From contig CALUNL010000003.1 in NCBI GenBank assembly GCA_944322005.1, positions 1-64,000 of the forward strand: a DNA stretch of 64,000 nt, read 5' to 3'. This DNA comes from an uncultured Alistipes sp. (GTDB lineage Bacteria; Bacteroidota; Bacteroidia; Bacteroidales; Rikenellaceae). Every line of letters starts with the position of its first letter. The stretch's first letter is position 1. The notes beneath the pieces were generated by a model, which saw only the letters and a list, made by a program, of their open reading frames with translations, was not told the DNA's origin and did no database searches. The position numbers and the translations under genes are program-made. Shown here piece after piece: positions 59,987 to 64,000 of the stretch.

Positions 59987-61282
59987 ATGGGCGGCACATT
60001 CTTCACCATATTGCTTTCGCTGTACATGGTATTCGGAGTACTGTTGTATGAGATGCGGTGGTTCGTCTTCATCGACGAACTCTTCGCGTTCGCAATAGCC
60101 GGATATGCATGCACCATGGTGATACTGCACAAATTGCCGCCAAGCAAGCCGCTGATGATATGGATGTCTGTCGCCATATTCTATTTCGGTTATTCCGTAT
60201 TGATTCATTCCAATGCAAACATCGCCATCTTCAACGATTTCGTGATGCAGTGCAAGCCGTATATGCTGTTCTTCGGATTGTGGTGCATAAAACCCAGAAT
60301 GACACGCACACATATGATGTTTCTATCCATAATGTGCATATTCTGTGCCATAGCACTGCCGTTCATATACTACCTATATCCGCATGTCAACGAAGGTACG
60401 ACAGTGGGAGAACTGCTTTCAGGAGCATCGTTTGCCTGTGTTTCGGTTATACTGGGACTCATGTTCTATCTGTGTACCGGATCCGATTCAACTGCAGCCA
60501 AGGCAATATCCCTGTTTATAATGCTGCTGGGATTCCTCGCCCCGACATCGCGATATCTGGGTAACCTTATTTTCGCTTTCATCATAATGGCATTCGTCCG
60601 GAAACCGATAAAGATAAACCTAAAATCGGGAATAATGCTTGGGGTTGTGCTCGTTGTGATGTTCCTGATTGTATGGAGTGACATAGAGTTCTATTTTCTG
60701 CGCGGATATGACGAACAGGCTGCAAGGGCACTGCTGTACATGCACATGCCGGAGGTTCTAAATGATTACATCCCGTTCGGAAGCGGCTTCGCCACATATG
60801 CAAATGCAGCATCGGCCACATGGTACTCCAGCCTTTACGAGCGTTACGGGCTCGACTCCGTATGGGGATTCGTCGAAGGTGACGCACGTTTCATATCAGA
60901 CACATACTACCCTGTTCTGGCCCAATTCGGGTATGTCGGAATTGCTCTTTTCATAGCGTTTCTGGTCTACATATTCAAGCAGATAAACCGCACATACGGA
61001 CAGACGCATGACATAAAGCGATACAAGACATCCATGATTGTAATGGCCATGATACTCATAGAATCCACATCCGGCTCTACATTCATCAATGAGCAAGGAG
61101 TACTGCTTGTAACCATACTTGTTCTGTCGCTTTATGAATACAGGCCGAGACCAATCAGAAGGCCGGTCGAGATGTTCGGTCTCAAATTCCTCTCGGTAGA
61201 CAAGACAAGGCCGGAAGAAAAACAAGACAAGGGCAATGAAAATACTGATTCTGAACCCGATACTATACACACCGGGGTATAA
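59987..61282 (+). CDS. wzy: O-antigen/capsule repeat-unit polymerase Wzy
   Basis: A 431-residue membrane protein with about 11 helices and a large loop around residues 245-310, the usual Wzy layout. It polymerises repeat units in the periplasm. Sequence of Wzy is poorly conserved, so the call rests on position after wzx, helix pattern and the loop. The last 47 bases overlap the following glycosyltransferase gene. Confidence 0.75.
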   Translation: MGGTFFTILLSLYMVFGVLLYEMRWFVFIDELFAFAIAGYACTMVILHKLPPSKPLMIWMSVAIFYFGYSVLIHSNANIAIFNDFVMQCKPYMLFFGLWCIKPRMTRTHMMFLSIMCIFCAIALPFIYYLYPHVNEGTTVGELLSGASFACVSVILGLMFYLCTGSDSTAAKAISLFIMLLGFLAPTSRYLGNLIFAFIIMAFVRKPIKINLKSGIMLGVVLVVMFLIVWSDIEFYFLRGYDEQAARALLYMHMPEVLNDYIPFGSGFATYANAASATWYSSLYERYGLDSVWGFVEGDARFISDTYYPVLAQFGYVGIALFIAFLVYIFKQINRTYGQTHDIKRYKTSMIVMAMILIESTSGSTFINEQGVLLVTILVLSLYEYRPRPIRRPVEMFGLKFLSVDKTRPEEKQDKGNENTDSEPDTIHTGV

Positions 61283-62348
61283 GGGTGCGCCGGTGCACAA
61301 ACTACCGGGCATAAAGCATACGATGATTTACAACTTCGCGCTCGGGTTCCGCGAACTCGGACACGAAGCGACGATCGTCGCGAGCGAGGAGTACCGCCCG
61401 ACAGAGCACGAGGAGTATGACGTCGAAATCATCTTCCTCGAGAATGTGGCCAAAAAGCACTTTCCCGGATGGCCGAACGGTCTGCCGATACTATCGGGTT
61501 TGTGGTCGCTGTTGCGCCGAAGGCGCGATGAATTCGACCTGATAGTGGTGTCGGAACTGCTGACGCAGCAGGCGGTGGTTGCATCCCTTCTCGCACCGGA
61601 AAAGACCATAATCTGGCAGGAGATGTTCCACCATGCACCGAACATGAGGGAGATACCGTCGAAGATATGGCACAATACGGTCATAAGGCTTCTTGTCGGC
61701 AACCGCGTCAAGGTTGTGGGACGGTCGCCTGCGGCGCGTGATTTCGCTGCGCAATACTGCAAGCGCATCTCGCAGCAGACGATAGACCACGGCGTGAATC
61801 TCGACAACTTTACGTTCGTGACCGAAAAGAAAAAACAGTTCGTGTCGGTGGCCCAGTTCCGTCCTGTGAAGAATCTGGGAGCCATAATAGAAAACTTCGC
61901 CCGGTTTGTCGCAAAATACGATTCGGAGTACCGTCTGATGATGGCCGGCGACGGAGAGATGCGGCGGGAACTTGAAAAGCTGGCCGAAAGGCTCGGAGTA
62001 AAAGACAAGGTGATATTCTGCGGATTCATGTCGCATTCCGACCTGTCGAAGGTGGTCGGAGAATCGCAGGCATCGCTCATTCACACGCACAAGGATCTGA
62101 ATATGGTTTCAATACCCGAGACCCTTGCATGCGGTACGCCTATCCTGACCAATACGGTGCCGCTGCTTGCCGGATACATAGCCGAATCGGGAATGGGCAT
62201 CGCCAAAAGCAGCTGGAACGAGGACGACATGCAGGAGATGGTGCTCCGCAACGCCGAATTCGTTGCGAACTGCAAACTGCATCGGGATGAATTGTCGAAC
62301 ACATTCCGTGCAAGGAAAATGATAGAGATAATGCGGAACGAGGCATGA
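61236..62348 (+). CDS. Family 4 glycosyltransferase
   Basis: A 370-residue GT-B enzyme starting MKILILNPILYTPGYKGAPV, with QFRPVKNLGAIIENF and the SIPETLACGTPILTNTVPLL sugar-nucleotide region. It probably adds one sugar of the repeat unit; with the rhamnose genes upstream, rhamnose is a candidate. It overlaps wzy by 47 bases and the next gene by four. Confidence 0.9.
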   Translation: MKILILNPILYTPGYKGAPVHKLPGIKHTMIYNFALGFRELGHEATIVASEEYRPTEHEEYDVEIIFLENVAKKHFPGWPNGLPILSGLWSLLRRRRDEFDLIVVSELLTQQAVVASLLAPEKTIIWQEMFHHAPNMREIPSKIWHNTVIRLLVGNRVKVVGRSPAARDFAAQYCKRISQQTIDHGVNLDNFTFVTEKKKQFVSVAQFRPVKNLGAIIENFARFVAKYDSEYRLMMAGDGEMRRELEKLAERLGVKDKVIFCGFMSHSDLSKVVGESQASLIHTHKDLNMVSIPETLACGTPILTNTVPLLAGYIAESGMGIAKSSWNEDDMQEMVLRNAEFVANCKLHRDELSNTFRARKMIEIMRNEA

Positions 62349-63574
62349 AGATTCTGCTCATAAACAATTTCCACTACCGCAAGGGAGGGTCGGAGGCCGT
62401 CTACTTCAACATGGCCCGCATGTTCGCGGAGCGCGGGCACGAAGTGCTGTTTTTCAGCTGCACCGACGAACGCAACGAGCCTTCCGGGCAGAGCGGATAT
62501 TTCGTGCATCCCAACCACGCGCTTCCGAGGATCAAGGGCGGTTTAAGATACTTCTACAACGGGGAGGCCCGGCGCAATCTCGAAAGACTTATCGAGACCG
62601 AAAGGCCGGACATTGCACACGTACACCTCTTCTGGGGCGGCATATCGCCTTCAATCTTCGGAGTCCTGCACAGGCACCGGATACCGATAGTCCACACGGC
62701 ACACGACTACCGCATGGTGTGTCCGGCCTATACGTTCCGGACGCCAGACGGACGCATATGCGAAGAGTGCCGCGGCAAACATTTCTACCGCTGCATTGCA
62801 AACCGCTGTGCAAAGGGTCATCTTCTCCACAGCTGCATCATGGCAGCGGAGATGTACCTTCGCAACGCATTCATGAATCCGGTAAGAAACATTGACGGAT
62901 TTATCTTCGTCAGCCGTTTTGCAGAGTCGAAACACCTGCAGTACATGCCCGGTTTTGCACGAACGAAACGTCTGGTCGCATACAATACCGTACCACCTCT
63001 TGACGAGAGATTCATAAGTGGAAGTCGCGGCGGATATTTCCTATTTTTCGGACGGTTATCGTTCGAGAAGGGAGTGAGGACACTCATCGAAGCCTTCGCG
63101 AAGATGCCTGACGTACAGCTTAAAATAGTCGGGACAGGACCGGAGGAGGAGAATCTCAAGCGTCGCGTAACGGAATCTGGTGCAGGGAACATCGAATTCG
63201 TCGGCTACCGCAGCGGAGACGCTTTGAAGGAGACCATCCGAGATGCGTCGTTCGTTGTTGTGCCGTCCGAATGGTACGAGAACAACCCGATGACGGTAAT
63301 AGAGGCCTATGCGGCAGGGATTCCGGTAATCGGAGCCGAGATAGGCGGCATCCCGGAGATTGTGGAGGATGACAGGACCGGCTATCTGTTCGAGACGGGA
63401 GATGCCGACGCGCTTTCGGAAGCGGTGCGCAAGGCGGCATCACTTACCGAAAAGGAGTATGCCTCAATGAGTGAAAACGCAAGGGAATTTGCGGAAAACA
63501 ACTTCAACGAGGAGCGTAATTACAAAAAAATCATTAACTTTTACCGGTCGATACTCGAAAATTATGGGAAATAG
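62345..63574 (+). CDS. Family 4 glycosyltransferase with Cys-rich insert
   Basis: A 409-residue GT-B enzyme: N-terminal MKILLINNFHYRKGGSEAVY; FGRLSFEKGVRTLIEAF and VIEAYAAGIPVIGAEIGGIP in the C-terminal domain. Between about residues 138 and 160 there is CEECRGKHFYRCIANRC, a cysteine cluster seen in a subgroup of these enzymes that could bind zinc. Start is coupled to the previous stop (ATGA). Confidence 0.88.
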   Translation: MKILLINNFHYRKGGSEAVYFNMARMFAERGHEVLFFSCTDERNEPSGQSGYFVHPNHALPRIKGGLRYFYNGEARRNLERLIETERPDIAHVHLFWGGISPSIFGVLHRHRIPIVHTAHDYRMVCPAYTFRTPDGRICEECRGKHFYRCIANRCAKGHLLHSCIMAAEMYLRNAFMNPVRNIDGFIFVSRFAESKHLQYMPGFARTKRLVAYNTVPPLDERFISGSRGGYFLFFGRLSFEKGVRTLIEAFAKMPDVQLKIVGTGPEEENLKRRVTESGAGNIEFVGYRSGDALKETIRDASFVVVPSEWYENNPMTVIEAYAAGIPVIGAEIGGIPEIVEDDRTGYLFETGDADALSEAVRKAASLTEKEYASMSENAREFAENNFNEERNYKKIINFYRSILENYGK

Positions 63575-64000
63575 ACTTTCGCACATCATTTCGGTAATCA
63601 GTTTCGCGCTGATGCGGCTGCCGATTCCGCGCACTCACCGCAACATCTTCATGCGGATGGGTGGCATAAGGCTCACCGGACGCAGATACTTCATCGCCTC
63701 CGACGTGGAGTTCGACACCGTATACCCGCAGAACATCACGCTGCACGACGACGTGCACATAACATCTGGCGTGAGACTTCTCACACACATGCTCGACACA
63801 TCGAATCCCGACCGGAACGACATCCACTGGAAAGAGGGGCGCATAGAGATATGCGAACACGCATTCATCGGCACGGGAAGCATCATAACCGGCAACGTAC
63901 GAATCGGCCGTGGGGCAATCGTCGGAGCCGGCAGCGTGGTCACGAAAGATATTCCGGATTACGAGATATGGGCCGGAAATCCGGCATCGTTCATCAAAAA
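63564..64000 (+). CDS. Hexapeptide-repeat acyltransferase, cut by the window end
   Basis: Starts MGNRLSHIISVIS, in frame to the last base with no stop; 145 codons are seen. The C-terminal half has left-handed beta-helix repeats, GTGSIITGNVRIGRGAIVGA, and the AGNPA closing motif of O-acetyltransferases. The His before ...HMLDTSNP is in the catalytic position of the CatB-type group. It probably acetylates the polysaccharide. It begins 11 bases before the stop of the preceding gene. Confidence 0.87.
   Translation, partial: MGNRLSHIISVISFALMRLPIPRTHRNIFMRMGGIRLTGRRYFIASDVEFDTVYPQNITLHDDVHITSGVRLLTHMLDTSNPDRNDIHWKEGRIEICEHAFIGTGSIITGNVRIGRGAIVGAGSVVTKDIPDYEIWAGNPASFIK

Overview
The window comes from a Bacteroidales chromosome, most likely Alistipes or another member of the Rikenellaceae. 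This rests on the moderately high GC of the coding regions, the family content (DUF4294, DUF4293, DUF4199, DUF5689, BACON, DUF5119, DUF3575, DUF4906, fimbrillins, TonB receptors) and promoters of the Bacteroidetes type, TTTG-N19/20-TAnnTTTG. Such promoters can be read in front of tRNA, SRP RNA and protein genes, often with very short 5' leaders. Genus is an inference; no marker gene was compared.

Layout. 1-8 kb: tRNA-Ser, a YtxH/holin-like pair, a SLOG protein, PPi-dependent phosphofructokinase, tRNA-Gln, DUF4294, a hotdog thioesterase, glpF-glpK and ffh. 7.8-8.4 kb: an AT-rich island with a 42-residue zinc-ribbon gene behind a long structured leader. 8.4-17.3 kb: era-TPR-MFS, a putative methyltransferase coupled to a pentapeptide-repeat/ion-channel-like protein, a GT4 glycosyltransferase, a bacterioferritin-like protein and an acyl-ACP thioesterase. 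17.4-22.4 kb: a small HTH protein with an M16 protease, then an S41 peptidase.

22.5-32.4 kb (minus strand): five genes that look like an extracellular nucleic-acid degradation and uptake operon. They are a BACON/OB-like lipoprotein, a NucA-type endonuclease lipoprotein, an endonuclease/exonuclease/phosphatase protein, a TonB-dependent receptor and a DUF5689 lipoprotein. 32.8-42.9 kb (minus strand): a six-gene type V-like fimbrial operon. Its first gene carries a run of ten G between the signal peptide and the mature coding region. As sequenced the two parts are out of frame; nine G would join them. A second run of nine G abuts the promoter's -33 box. This is the most striking feature of the window.

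43-52 kb: DUF4199-GT2-DUF4293, mltG, the SRP RNA gene (divergent from mltG, promoters interleaved), then an outer-membrane barrel gene followed by potABCD, giving a possible outer-to-inner membrane polyamine import route. 52-64 kb: an AspT/YidE-type transporter, an aminotransferase, then rmlA-C-D-B for dTDP-L-rhamnose with Wzx, Wzy, two GT4 enzymes and a hexapeptide acyltransferase cut by the window end. This is the start of a surface polysaccharide locus.
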